Source: Deltaproteobacteria bacterium
Lineage (GTDB): Bacteria; Bdellovibrionota_C; UBA2361; SZUA-149; JAITKM01
Length of the DNA stretch: 45,839 nucleotides
Assembly: GCA_031278395.1 (NCBI GenBank)
Contig: JAITKM010000014.1
Coordinates: 1-45,839, forward strand
Direction of reading: 5' to 3'
The notes under the pieces were generated by a model. The model saw only the letters and a program-made list of their open reading frames with translations, did not search any database and was not told where the DNA came from. The position numbers and the translations under genes are program-made. The number at the start of each line of letters is the position of its first letter. The first letter of the stretch is position 1. Of the stretch, positions 1 through 8,156 are shown piece after piece.

Positions 1-32
1 CTGAATTTATTTTTCATTTAAAGGAAAAAATC

Positions 33-215
33 ATGGCTGAAAAATTATTAATCGCCTTACGTAACAGAAAACAATCCGGCGCTTCCATGCTTGAGTATGC
101 CCTGTTGGCAGCTCTAATCACCGTAGTTTGTATAGTAAGTATTCGAACAATAGGAAATCAAGCAAATATTGCTTTCAATAGTGTAGGAAGCATAATGGGA
201 GCTGCTAATAGTTAA
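33..215 (+). CDS. flp: Flp/Fap-type type IVb pilin
   Basis: A 60-residue prepilin of the Flp/Fap family, the major subunit of Tad (tight adherence) pili. A charged leader of about 16 residues (several Lys/Arg) ends in Gly16 and is followed by ASMLEYALLAALITVV. This is the class IVb prepilin signature, with Glu at +5 and Tyr at +6 after the predicted TadV cleavage site, then one hydrophobic helix that would pack in the pilus core. The tail is short and polar, as usual for the family. An AAAGGA Shine-Dalgarno sequence lies about 8 bases before the ATG. The genes before it are outside the window, so I cannot see whether tad assembly genes adjoin. The following gene is an unrelated membrane protein 83 bases on. 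The family call is firm; the symbol is generic. Confidence 0.9.
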   Translation: MAEKLLIALRNRKQSGASMLEYALLAALITVVCIVSIRTIGNQANIAFNSVGSIMGAANS

Positions 216-298
216 TACATAAATTTCAACTTATTTTTGTTATTAAACTTTTGAAAATAACTTTGATCTATTTATTTTGTGTGTTGAGAATCTGAAAT

Positions 299-3049
299 AT
301 GAAAATAAGATTGCTGTTCGTCTATCTAGTGTGTTTTTTTGCTATATTATTCTCATATTTCAGACTAGGTGTTTATCCATTTGGTAATTTATCTGTTTTG
401 TTCGCAGATCAAGAGATTACATTTTATCCTTTTATCCAAGAATTTAATACTCGATTGAGTGACGTCAAAAACTTTTACTTCTCATTTAACGGGGGATTCG
501 GTTATGATTTCTATTTCAATTTGATTTTTATGATGGTTGATCCATTCATAATTATCCATCAATTATTTGGATTAAAGGGAATAACTGAAACAGCAGCAGT
601 AACACTGCTTTTAAAAGCGCCGTTGATTGCCGTTACATTTGCATATTTTTTATTAAAAAGATTCAATTGCAAAAATATCGTAATATTAGCACTATCAATT
701 ACTTATTGTTTCTCGTCATTATTTATATGCTTCAGATGGTGTGACGCTTTTTGGTTATCATGGGCAATGATACCACTTGTCGCAGTAGGTATTAATAACA
801 TTATAAATTATAATAAATTTAAATTGTATGTAATAGCTTTAAGTTTTGCTATCATCTTTAGTGTTAACATTGGTATTTTTGTATGCCTTTTTTCGATACT
901 CTATTATATATCGGAAATCATAGGAGATAATAAATTATTTTTTAATAAAAATTATCTTTTTACATATGCCATATCTTCGTTTGCCGCACTGCTGTTAGCT
1001 GGTTTTATATTAATCCCTGGCGTTATTCTAGTAAACTATTCAGTATATAGTCATTTAGGTCAGAATATTCCTACTTTTTCATATTTTCACTCTCTGCCTA
1101 GAATGTTGTCTGGCATGTTATATGGAGTAAATGACTTCAGGACTATTTATAGCAATAGTTCGCCTTCTATATACATTGGCATTTTACCAATATTATTTTC
1201 CTTATTATTTTTTATAAATAAAAATATTTCTCGTAAACGAAAAATCTGTCTGGGTCTTATCCAGTTATTTTTATTATTGTCATGCTCTATCAGCATCTTA
1301 AGCTGGGGAATAAATCTTGGACGTTTCCCAAATGGTTTGCCACACCGCTACATGTTTATATTTAATTTCTTCATTATAATGATGGCGGCTGAAACATTTA
1401 TAAATTTTAATTATTTAAAAACAAAAGTAATAACGATTATCTCATCAATTTTAACAGGCGTAATATTTTTGCTGTTATTGCTTGCACAAAACATTAATCC
1501 TGAACTTGTAAATACCATAATTGCGGTTAATCTAGCACTTATCATTTCATATACTATAATATTAAGAATAATTTCTTCTCCAGAAAGAACAAGTGATCGC
1601 GAATACAAATGCGTATTTTTTTTATTATGCGGTTTAATGATATTGGAAATTTACAAATCGGCATTTCCTTTCTTTAGCGGGTTTAATCGCGCTAGTTATG
1701 TAGTTAACGATTATTCTGAGATGAAGTTAATATCAGAACATTTAAATACAGCTGACGGTACAGATTTTTATCGTGCCGACTCGGTATTAAAAAACAAAAT
1801 TTTCACAGGTAGATTATATAATTATAAGACAATCAGTACTTTTCAAATTACATATTCTTCATTAACTAATACATTGCAAAAAATGGGAGAAGTAGCGAGT
1901 ATAAATATTATTTCTTATTCAGCCACTAATCCACTTTTAAACGCTCTATTTGCTGTTAAATATATAATAAAAAAAAATGACGCATCGAATCCCAATGTTC
2001 TACCGCAATATTTTGATGAATATCTGAAATTACACAATTACAGTCTGCTAAAAAATGAAAAAGTATTACCAGTTGGGTTTATGCTGCACAAAATGGCGAG
2101 CGATTTCAGCGTAACAAATTATTCTTTGAGTAATACAACGCATTATTTAAATGATTTGGTTAAATACTCAACAAATATAGAAAAACAGATGTTTAGTGAT
2201 TTGATTTTCCCGTCTAAAATTAAAGATCAATATCTTTTAACAGCTAAATTCGAAGAAACAAATGGTTATATTAGTGTTACTCCTGAAAATAAAAACAAAC
2301 TCGTTTGTGATGCCTCGAAAATTAAGTTTGAATTTGTAGCCAAAGAAGCAAATCCCGCAACGATTATTTTAAATTTGCCAAATTATCAAATAATAGCATT
2401 GGTAACCCAAATTAATAATCGTGTATTCAGATATTTTCCAAATTTAAGTAGCATAGCCCCAGTTGTTGCAAATCTCAAAGATGTTAAAAAAGGCGATGTC
2501 ATTTCGGTAGAAGCATTTATTAATGATGATCTGGTTAATAACGGATCGATTGTTTCTGACAAATATAAAACAAGTATCCTCTATTTTCTAGGCGTTTATG
2601 ATGTTCTAGCAAAATTTTCTAAAAAATATCGACAGCCAAAGGAAGACACACTTTATGCTTATATGTATCAAACAGACTATAAGATATTTGAAGAAGTGTA
2701 TGATAAATTAAATCAGCAAACATTAACCAATATAAGTTATGACGACACGCGGATAAATGGCGATATTGCAGTGAAAGAAGACGGCGTCCTATTCTTTTCT
2801 ATTCCTTTTGATAAGCGTTGGCATTTGTATGCAAATGGAGAAAAAATTTCAACGTTTGCTGTGCTAGATACTTTTATTGGCGCACAACTCAAAGAGGGAA
2901 ATTATAAAATAAATTTAGTCTATAACCAAAGCATCTCTGTCTATATTGGCATTGCAGTAAGTATTTTTACTTTAATCGCAATATTTGTAGCGGATAGATA
3001 TTTAAAGAAACGGAATTTCTATAGAAACGAAGGTGGAGGTGCTATCTAA
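299..3049 (+). CDS. YfhO-family membrane protein (putative GT-C glycosyltransferase)
   Basis: A 916-residue polytopic membrane protein of the YfhO family. About a dozen hydrophobic helices occupy the first ~470 residues. A large, mostly soluble region of ~400 residues follows, and a last transmembrane helix lies at about 882-903. Family signs are the N-terminal acidic loop ADQEITFYPF after the first helix, the following GGFGYDFYFN segment, and the C-terminal block with INGDIAVKEDGVLFFSIPFD then a Trp-His motif and an EGNYKINLVY strand. Known family role (B. subtilis and Listeria YfhO with CsbB/GtcA-type partners): moves a sugar from polyprenyl phosphate to a polymer on the outer face of the membrane. 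A matching GT2 and small putative flippases lie downstream, which supports that role here; the acceptor is unknown. It overlaps the next start by one base (TAATG), so translation is likely coupled. Confidence 0.8.
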   Translation: MKIRLLFVYLVCFFAILFSYFRLGVYPFGNLSVLFADQEITFYPFIQEFNTRLSDVKNFYFSFNGGFGYDFYFNLIFMMVDPFIIIHQLFGLKGITETAAVTLLLKAPLIAVTFAYFLLKRFNCKNIVILALSITYCFSSLFICFRWCDAFWLSWAMIPLVAVGINNIINYNKFKLYVIALSFAIIFSVNIGIFVCLFSILYYISEIIGDNKLFFNKNYLFTYAISSFAALLLAGFILIPGVILVNYSVYSHLGQNIPTFSYFHSLPRMLSGMLYGVNDFRTIYSNSSPSIYIGILPILFSLLFFINKNISRKRKICLGLIQLFLLLSCSISILSWGINLGRFPNGLPHRYMFIFNFFIIMMAAETFINFNYLKTKVITIISSILTGVIFLLLLLAQNINPELVNTIIAVNLALIISYTIILRIISSPERTSDREYKCVFFLLCGLMILEIYKSAFPFFSGFNRASYVVNDYSEMKLISEHLNTADGTDFYRADSVLKNKIFTGRLYNYKTISTFQITYSSLTNTLQKMGEVASINIISYSATNPLLNALFAVKYIIKKNDASNPNVLPQYFDEYLKLHNYSLLKNEKVLPVGFMLHKMASDFSVTNYSLSNTTHYLNDLVKYSTNIEKQMFSDLIFPSKIKDQYLLTAKFEETNGYISVTPENKNKLVCDASKIKFEFVAKEANPATIILNLPNYQIIALVTQINNRVFRYFPNLSSIAPVVANLKDVKKGDVISVEAFINDDLVNNGSIVSDKYKTSILYFLGVYDVLAKFSKKYRQPKEDTLYAYMYQTDYKIFEEVYDKLNQQTLTNISYDDTRINGDIAVKEDGVLFFSIPFDKRWHLYANGEKISTFAVLDTFIGAQLKEGNYKINLVYNQSISVYIGIAVSIFTLIAIFVADRYLKKRNFYRNEGGGAI

Positions 3050-4101
3050 TGTTACGAGTATTACAAATCGGATATGGCTATTGGGGAGCAAATGTTGCCA
3101 GAAATGTTTTAGCATCCAGCGAATTTGATTTAATCGCCGTTTGTGAAAATAACGACGAGAGATTGCAACGGGCAATTGATGTTTTACCTAAAAATGTTAA
3201 AAAAATTTCCTCAGTTGAAGATATATTTCAAACCAAAGAGATAGATGCTGTCATTATTGCTACACAAACAGAAAACAGTTTTGCTATTGCAATGACAGCA
3301 ATGAACGCAGGCAAACATATTTTTATTGAAAAACCGATTGCCACAACTGTCCAACGAGCAGAAGAATTAAAATTAAAAGCGACAGAGAAAAAGTTGATCC
3401 TCCATTGCGATCATATCATGATTTACAATCCAGTTATTAGATATATTAAACAGATGATTGATACTGGTGAACTGGGAGAACTACTTTATTATGACGTTTC
3501 TCGCCTTAATTTAGGACCAATTAAAAAAGATATAAATGCAATGCTTGACTTGGCAGTTCATGATCTGGCGGTGTTGGATTTTTTTACTGATGGTGCAACG
3601 CCCATTAAATTAACTGCATTTGGTGAAAAACATTATGGTTGTCTTCAAGAAACACTTACTTATTTAACTTTAAAATATGACAACTTTATTGCTCACATTA
3701 AATCAAGTTTGGTTTCTCCATTAAAGGAACGGCGTTTAATGCTGGCTGGCTCAAAAAAAATGCTGATCTTTGATGATATGAAGAGCGAAAAATTAACCAT
3801 TTACGATTGTGGGATAAATATAAAGCAAGGCAAAGAATATGGCGAGTATGAATTCTTAACGCGAACTGGTGATATTTATATTCCATATATTCCCTTTGAG
3901 GACTCTTTAAAAAATAGTTTGGAACATTTCGCTAAATGTGTTGCAAAAAATAAACCATCGCTTTCTGGTCCTAATCAAGCACTGAGAGTTATGAAGATTT
4001 TGGATGAAGCATTGATTGCCCTAAAAACAATAGAACCTCTAAAAATATCCCACTACCGAGGCGAGGAAAACGGAAGAAATGGGGTAATTCAACATATATG
4101 A
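3049..4101 (+). CDS. Gfo/Idh/MocA-family sugar-nucleotide oxidoreductase (WbpB/WlbA-like)
   Basis: NAD(P)-dependent dehydrogenase of 350 residues. The Rossmann fold opens with IGYGYWGANVARN (GxGxxG at residues 8-13). The family EKP motif, with the Lys that contacts cofactor and substrate, is at 94-96. A D-L-A-V-H segment follows in the catalytic half. The closest well-known relatives are WbpB/WlbA enzymes, which oxidise the 3-position of a UDP-sugar acid before transamination; two DegT aminotransferases and a hexapeptide acetyltransferase in this block fit that pathway, by inference. A good GGTGGAGG ribosome site lies ~9 bases before the ATG, inside the end of the preceding gene. Odd point: the last ~21 residues, from PLKISHYRG to the stop, are encoded by the palindromic element at 4036-4148. 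The native C-terminus has therefore probably been replaced, with the TGA supplied by the element. Confidence 0.87.
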   Translation: MLRVLQIGYGYWGANVARNVLASSEFDLIAVCENNDERLQRAIDVLPKNVKKISSVEDIFQTKEIDAVIIATQTENSFAIAMTAMNAGKHIFIEKPIATTVQRAEELKLKATEKKLILHCDHIMIYNPVIRYIKQMIDTGELGELLYYDVSRLNLGPIKKDINAMLDLAVHDLAVLDFFTDGATPIKLTAFGEKHYGCLQETLTYLTLKYDNFIAHIKSSLVSPLKERRLMLAGSKKMLIFDDMKSEKLTIYDCGINIKQGKEYGEYEFLTRTGDIYIPYIPFEDSLKNSLEHFAKCVAKNKPSLSGPNQALRVMKILDEALIALKTIEPLKISHYRGEENGRNGVIQHI

Positions 4102-4148
4102 GCATTTTTCCGTTTTTGCCCAACGAAGAGAGTGAGATTTTTTAGAGG
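4036..4148. repeat. Palindromic element, copy A
   Basis: A 113-base imperfect palindrome with ends CCTCTAAAAA and TTTTTTAGAGG. Further paired blocks are AAAACGGAAGAAATG on the left against GCATTTTTCCGTTTTT on the right. It shares its ends, these internal blocks and its layout with the element at 6380-6504. Read in the frame of the upstream dehydrogenase, its left arm encodes PLKISHYRG plus about 12 residues and a stop. Short direct or inverted echoes of the end sequence (TTAGAGGT) continue to about 4170. The size and hairpin form resemble MITE-like or Rickettsia-type palindromic elements. No transposase is nearby. Confidence 0.8.
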
Positions 4149-4187
4149 TTCCAGAAATTGTTAGAGGTAGTCATAAATTAAAAAATT

Positions 4188-5417
4188 ATGAAAAAGTTTC
4201 CTATTATTATTCCATATTTTACTGACGCTGAAAATAATGCAGTTAAAGAAGTTCTAAGTTCTGGTTGGGTTGCAGAAGGCGCGAAAGTTGAAAAATTTGA
4301 AGAGCTAATATCTCAGCATGAAGGAATAAAATATGGTGTCGCCACAACTTCTTGCACTACTGCCCTACACTTAGCATTAGTTGCATCTGGGTTAAGTGCT
4401 GGCATGGATGTTATTATACCTGCTTTCACTTTTATTGCTACCGCTAATTCTGTTATTCAAGCAGGCGCAACACCAATATTCGTTGATATTTACCAAAATA
4501 CATTTACAATTAATCCGCAGTTATTAGAAAAAAAGATAAATGAGGATTATGAAGAACGAAATGATATTTATGTAAATAAAGTAAATAAACATATTTTGTG
4601 GGGTATTATTCCTGTGCATTTATTTGGACTATGCGCAAATATGTTAGAAATTAATGCTATAGCAAAAAAATATGGTTTAAAAATTATAGAAGATGCTGCC
4701 TGTGCTTTGGGTGCAAAAATATCAAATATACATCAAGGGGCGTTTGGTAATGTTTCGTGTTTGAGTTTTCATCCTAGAAAATCCATCACTACAGGGGAAG
4801 GTGGTATGATATTAACTAATGATTTAGAATTCTCAAATAAATTAAAATCTCTTCGCAGCCATGGTTGTTCAATTTCTGCTAATAAAAGACATTTAGGTAA
4901 CGGCTTCTTATTGCCTGAATTTAATGAAATTGGATTTAATTATAGGATAACTGATTTACAGGCAGCCGTTGGAATTGCGCAATTTAAAAAATTGGATTTT
5001 ATTATTGAGGAACGTAGAAAGAAAGCGAAATTTTATGAAAAGCTAATAAAAGATAATTTGCCAGAATTTATTTCACCCTTCGTTCCAGAAAGTTATTTTC
5101 ATACTTTTCAATCATTTGTATGTATGCTCGATTTTAAGAAGTTGGGTTTTACCTCTATTGAAGAAGCAGGGATGTTTAGAAATAAATTAATGGGTTTGTT
5201 AGAAGAAAATGGCATTTCAACAAGGCAAGGGACACATGCCGTGCATCTGTTGGGATATTATAAAAAAGTGTTTGGCTTTAATAATGATGATTTTCCCAAT
5301 GCTTTTGCTTGCGATAAATTATCTATAACTTTGCCGTTATATGTTCAAATGATAGATGACGACCAAATTTTTATAATTGAAAAAATTAGAGATATAAAAA
5401 ATTATGCCTTCAATTGA
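4188..5417 (+). CDS. DegT/DnrJ/EryC1/StrS-family PLP aminotransferase
   Basis: PLP-dependent sugar aminotransferase of 409 residues that would place an amino group on a keto-sugar nucleotide, using glutamate as usual donor. The family fold shows throughout: TTSCTTALHLAL near residue 54 (phosphate binding), IIEDAAC with the PLP-contacting Asp169, and SFHPRKSITTGEGG with the Schiff-base Lys198. It is slightly longer than typical (360-390 residues), with an insertion near 117-137. The start follows the palindromic element by ~40 bases and has no clear Shine-Dalgarno sequence. Its last 14 bases overlap the next gene, so the two are probably co-translated. It is one of two DegT enzymes in the block; the other (12543-13631) is only distantly similar, so this looks like two steps or two sugars rather than a recent duplication. 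Confidence 0.88.
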   Translation: MKKFPIIIPYFTDAENNAVKEVLSSGWVAEGAKVEKFEELISQHEGIKYGVATTSCTTALHLALVASGLSAGMDVIIPAFTFIATANSVIQAGATPIFVDIYQNTFTINPQLLEKKINEDYEERNDIYVNKVNKHILWGIIPVHLFGLCANMLEINAIAKKYGLKIIEDAACALGAKISNIHQGAFGNVSCLSFHPRKSITTGEGGMILTNDLEFSNKLKSLRSHGCSISANKRHLGNGFLLPEFNEIGFNYRITDLQAAVGIAQFKKLDFIIEERRKKAKFYEKLIKDNLPEFISPFVPESYFHTFQSFVCMLDFKKLGFTSIEEAGMFRNKLMGLLEENGISTRQGTHAVHLLGYYKKVFGFNNDDFPNAFACDKLSITLPLYVQMIDDDQIFIIEKIRDIKNYAFN

Positions 5418-6372
5418 AAATAAAAATGTTTTAGTAACTGGCGGCGCAGGCTTTATTGGAAGCCATTTGTGCGACGAATTACTACAACGTAATGCTAATA
5501 AAGTTGTTTGTGTTGATAATTTCTTTTTGGGTAAAAACGAGAATCTTAATAATGCTTCAAAGCATGAAAATTTCATTTTATACCGTGATGATGCGCGATC
5601 TTATAATTTAATGCAGTTAATAATAGAAAATGAGAAAATAGAAGTTGTGTTTAATCTTGCAACCATACCTTTAAATTACTCTTTTTTTAATCCATCTGAT
5701 GCTTATTTAGTTAATATTGAAATTGCGCATAATTTACTCGCTTTATTAAAAAATAATTCTTTCAAAACATTGATACATGTTTCGTCATCTGAAGCATTTG
5801 GAACAGCAAAATATTCGCCAATGGACGAAAATCATCCCATTGATCCAACTACCCCATATGCTGCGGGGAAAGTTTCTGCTGATTTAATGATTCAAAGTTT
5901 TTGGAAACTTTTCGATTTGGATATTTCAATTTTGCGGCCTTTTAATAATTTTGGTCCTAGACAAAATGCTGAAGGCGTACTGGCAGCAATTATTCCAGCT
6001 TCTATAAGAAAAATCTTGAATGGAGAAAAACCTATTTTAGAAGGCGATGGTTTGCAAAGTAGAGATTTTATTTATGTTGCAGATACTGTGCGAGGAATAA
6101 TTTTAGGTTATGAAAATGAAAATTCAAGAAAAAAAATAATAAATCTTGGCACAGGTATAGCAATCACAATCAAGGACTTGCTAGATGGAATAAGCCAAAT
6201 AATGAATTATACTGGTGGCTATGAAATTAAACCAGAAAGAAAAAGCGACGTTAAAAAATTGTGTGCAAATATTAATTTAGCCAAAGAGTTATTAAATTTT
6301 AAGCCAGAGTTTTCTATAATTGACGGCTTAAAATTAACCCTTGATTGGTATCTTAATAATAAGAACCTCTAA
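5404..6372 (+). CDS. NAD-dependent epimerase/dehydratase (extended SDR)
   Basis: Extended short-chain dehydrogenase of 322 residues acting on a nucleotide sugar. The NAD-binding motif TGGAGFIG is at residues 12-19 and VDNF follows the second strand. The active site has SSSEAFG near 127-133 and the YxxxK pair Tyr152/Lys156 within PYAAGK. The C-terminal substrate lobe has the usual RPFNNFGPRQ segment and the RDFIYVADTVRGI stretch. It resembles UDP-glucuronate decarboxylase or GDP/dTDP-sugar dehydratase relatives; which reaction it performs cannot be told. It overlaps the preceding aminotransferase gene by 14 bases. Its stop codon lies inside an outer CCTCTAA copy of the repeat-end sequence, just before palindromic element B, so its last residues may have been altered by the insertion. 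Confidence 0.87.
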   Translation: MPSIENKNVLVTGGAGFIGSHLCDELLQRNANKVVCVDNFFLGKNENLNNASKHENFILYRDDARSYNLMQLIIENEKIEVVFNLATIPLNYSFFNPSDAYLVNIEIAHNLLALLKNNSFKTLIHVSSSEAFGTAKYSPMDENHPIDPTTPYAAGKVSADLMIQSFWKLFDLDISILRPFNNFGPRQNAEGVLAAIIPASIRKILNGEKPILEGDGLQSRDFIYVADTVRGIILGYENENSRKKIINLGTGIAITIKDLLDGISQIMNYTGGYEIKPERKSDVKKLCANINLAKELLNFKPEFSIIDGLKLTLDWYLNNKNL

Positions 6373-6379
6373 TAATCCA

Positions 6380-6504
6380 GGAGACCTCTAAAAATCTCCC
6401 ATTATCGAGGCAGTCAAAAACGGAAAAAGCGGAGTGTATTGGATATACACGAGCATTTTTCTATTTTTGCCCACCGAAAAGAACGGGAAATTTTAGAGGT
6501 CTCC
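6380..6504. repeat. Palindromic element, copy B
   Basis: A 125-base imperfect palindrome with inverted ends GGAGACCTCTAAAA and TTTTAGAGGTCTCC. Its centre is a small hairpin, GTGTAT-TGG-ATATACAC. Inner arms pair AAAAACGGAAAAAGC with GCATTTTTCTATTTTTG. It matches copy A (4036-4148) in ends, arms and centre. The frame that reads PLKISHYRG in copy A also reads PLKISHYRG here, stays open right through the element, and runs in frame into the next glycosyltransferase. Confidence 0.82.
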
Positions 6505-6519
6505 TTAAATAGTATTTTT

Positions 6520-7455
6520 ATGGCAACTGGCATATCATTAATCATCCCGTTTCTAAATGAAGGCGAAAGCATTTATAAATGTTGCGAAGAATTGGAACAT
6601 TTTAAAACCAAGCTAAATTTTCCACTTGAGGTTGTATTTGTCGATGATGGCTCAACTGATAATACTTCTAATTTTATAAAAGAATTCAATTTTAAAAATT
6701 TAGAAATAGTAAAGCTAATATCGTTATCTAAAAATTTTGGAGCGCATGCTGCTATTCGTGCTGGGATATTAAATTCAGCTTATGAGGTTTGTACTTGGAT
6801 AGGCAGTGATTTGCAAGAGCCGTTAGAATTTATAGCTGAGGGTTATAAAAAGATAGCTGAAGGTTTTGACGCGGTTTATATCGCAAAAGAGTCTATTGAC
6901 GTAGCGTTAATTAGTCGAGTTTTTTCAAAATGCTACTCTGCACTAATAAAACTATTTGTAATACATAATTATGACGCTTGTGGAGTTAATAATATTATTT
7001 TTAATAAAAAAGTTAAGGATTATATTAATACACACATTGAGGTTAATTCATCATTAATGCTACAAATTATTGATGCTGGATTTAAAAATATGATATTGCG
7101 TCTGCCATTTAAATCAAGGGATATTGGAAAATCGAAATGGACACTATCTAAAAAATTGAAACTTTTTACTGATACGTTTGTAGTATTTTCGCATGCGCCA
7201 CTACGATTTGTTAGTTTAACAGGATTTATATTATTTTTTGCTGGTACTCTGTATGCAATTTATATTATTGCAAATAAAATACTTAATCCTGAAAATTCAA
7301 TGCTGGGATATGCTTCGCTAGCAAGTATTTTAGCAATTGGTTTTGGTATAACTAATATTTCTCTCGGTATAATCGCAGAATATTTATGGAGAACATTTGA
7401 CGCTGCTAGGCAACGGCAGGCATTTATTGTTTCTGAGATAAGTAAGGTTAGATAG
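6520..7455 (+). CDS. GtrB/CsbB/DPM1-type GT2 polyprenyl-phosphate glycosyltransferase
   Basis: Family 2 glycosyltransferase (311 residues from the ATG at 6520) that would transfer a sugar from a nucleotide donor to polyprenyl phosphate on the cytoplasmic side. The GT-A domain shows ISLIIPFLNEGES, FVDDGSTDNT, the metal-binding segment GSDLQEP (compare DLQDP in GtrB/DPM1), and GKSKWTLSKKLKL. Two C-terminal transmembrane helices follow, as in GtrB, CsbB and ArnC. The frame is open further upstream to a TTG at 6439, but those 27 extra residues are encoded by palindromic element B and precede the conserved start. I therefore place the start at the ATG 16 bases after the element. It is directly followed by two small transporter-like genes, and with YfhO suggests a three-part glycosylation route. 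Confidence 0.87.
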   Translation: MATGISLIIPFLNEGESIYKCCEELEHFKTKLNFPLEVVFVDDGSTDNTSNFIKEFNFKNLEIVKLISLSKNFGAHAAIRAGILNSAYEVCTWIGSDLQEPLEFIAEGYKKIAEGFDAVYIAKESIDVALISRVFSKCYSALIKLFVIHNYDACGVNNIIFNKKVKDYINTHIEVNSSLMLQIIDAGFKNMILRLPFKSRDIGKSKWTLSKKLKLFTDTFVVFSHAPLRFVSLTGFILFFAGTLYAIYIIANKILNPENSMLGYASLASILAIGFGITNISLGIIAEYLWRTFDAARQRQAFIVSEISKVR

Positions 7456-7463
7456 TTAAAATT

Positions 7464-7817
7464 ATGAACATGATAACAATACATCATTTTAAAAATTATT
7501 CTCTACTGTTTTTCACTTTTGTAATTTATTCTATGATTGCTGTTTGTGCTAAAAAGGCAGCTTCATTTCCATATCTTAGCAATGATTTCTTTGTTTATTT
7601 TGCTGTTGAATTATCTCTTTTAGGGCTTTATGCTTTTCTTTGGCAACAGGTATTAAAACATTTCGATCTTGTTGTCGCAGTATCAAATAAAAGCATGGTT
7701 GTTATTTTAAATTTGTGTTGGGCTTTCTTTTTATTTCAAGAAAAAATTACAATATATAATGTGGCAGGTGCAATAATTATTATTTTTGGTATGTTGATGG
7801 TGACTTCAGATGCTTAA
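7464..7817 (+). CDS. Small EmrE/ArnE-ArnF-like membrane protein, first of a pair
   Basis: A 117-residue protein with four predicted transmembrane helices and no large soluble region, in the EamA/small multidrug resistance fold. Recognisable stretches are VIYSMIAVCAKKAA in helix 1, an LWQQVLKHFDLVVAVSN segment in the middle, and the last helix GAIIIIFGMLMV. Proteins of this size beside a GT2 polyprenyl-phosphate transferase usually act like ArnE/ArnF, flipping the lipid-linked sugar across the inner membrane. Drug export is the alternative, but the context argues against it. It starts 8 bases after the GT2 stop and overlaps the next, similarly built gene by 8 bases, so a heterodimer is likely. 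Confidence 0.77.
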   Translation: MNMITIHHFKNYSLLFFTFVIYSMIAVCAKKAASFPYLSNDFFVYFAVELSLLGLYAFLWQQVLKHFDLVVAVSNKSMVVILNLCWAFFLFQEKITIYNVAGAIIIIFGMLMVTSDA

Positions 7818-8151
7818 TGGAATTTGTCTAATGTTGATTTCTGGTCTTTTATCGTCTTGTGCGCAGATTTTGCTAAAAAAAAGTTCACAGCAAAAAAGAG
7901 CGCATATAATATATGAATTTCTAAATTTGAAAGTTATTGTGGCATACCTTATTATTTTCGCCTGTATGTTACTAGTTATAGTAGCGTTTAAAAGTTTGTC
8001 CTATAAACTAGGGACAATCTTGGAATCAATATCTTACTTATACATTTTATTGTTAAGCAGGATTTTTCTTAATGAAAAGATAACGCGAAAAAAATTGTTG
8101 GGGAATTTTTTAATAATTTTTGGAATTTTAGTTTTTAATTTGAAATTTTAG
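7810..8151 (+). CDS. Small EmrE/ArnE-ArnF-like membrane protein, second of a pair
   Basis: A 113-residue protein with four predicted transmembrane helices, the partner of the preceding gene. Typical SMR/EamA features are SGLLSSCAQILLKKSS in helix 1, AFKSLSYKLGTILESISYLYILLLS in the middle, a short basic/acidic link LNEKITRKKLLG, and a closing helix IIFGILVF. Two unequal halves encoded in tandem with overlapping ends are the hallmark of paired SMR transporters such as ArnE/ArnF and EbrA/EbrB. Together they would supply the flippase step between the GT2 and the YfhO transferase. Substrate is unknown. Confidence 0.77.
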   Translation: MLNGICLMLISGLLSSCAQILLKKSSQQKRAHIIYEFLNLKVIVAYLIIFACMLLVIVAFKSLSYKLGTILESISYLYILLLSRIFLNEKITRKKLLGNFLIIFGILVFNLKF

Positions 8152-8156
8152 AACAA

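Noticed and set aside
6439-6519. Longer glycosyltransferase frame from a TTG
   Set aside because: The 27 extra codons are palindromic element B sequence, and the conserved GT2 start (ISLIIPFLNEG) follows the ATG at 6520.
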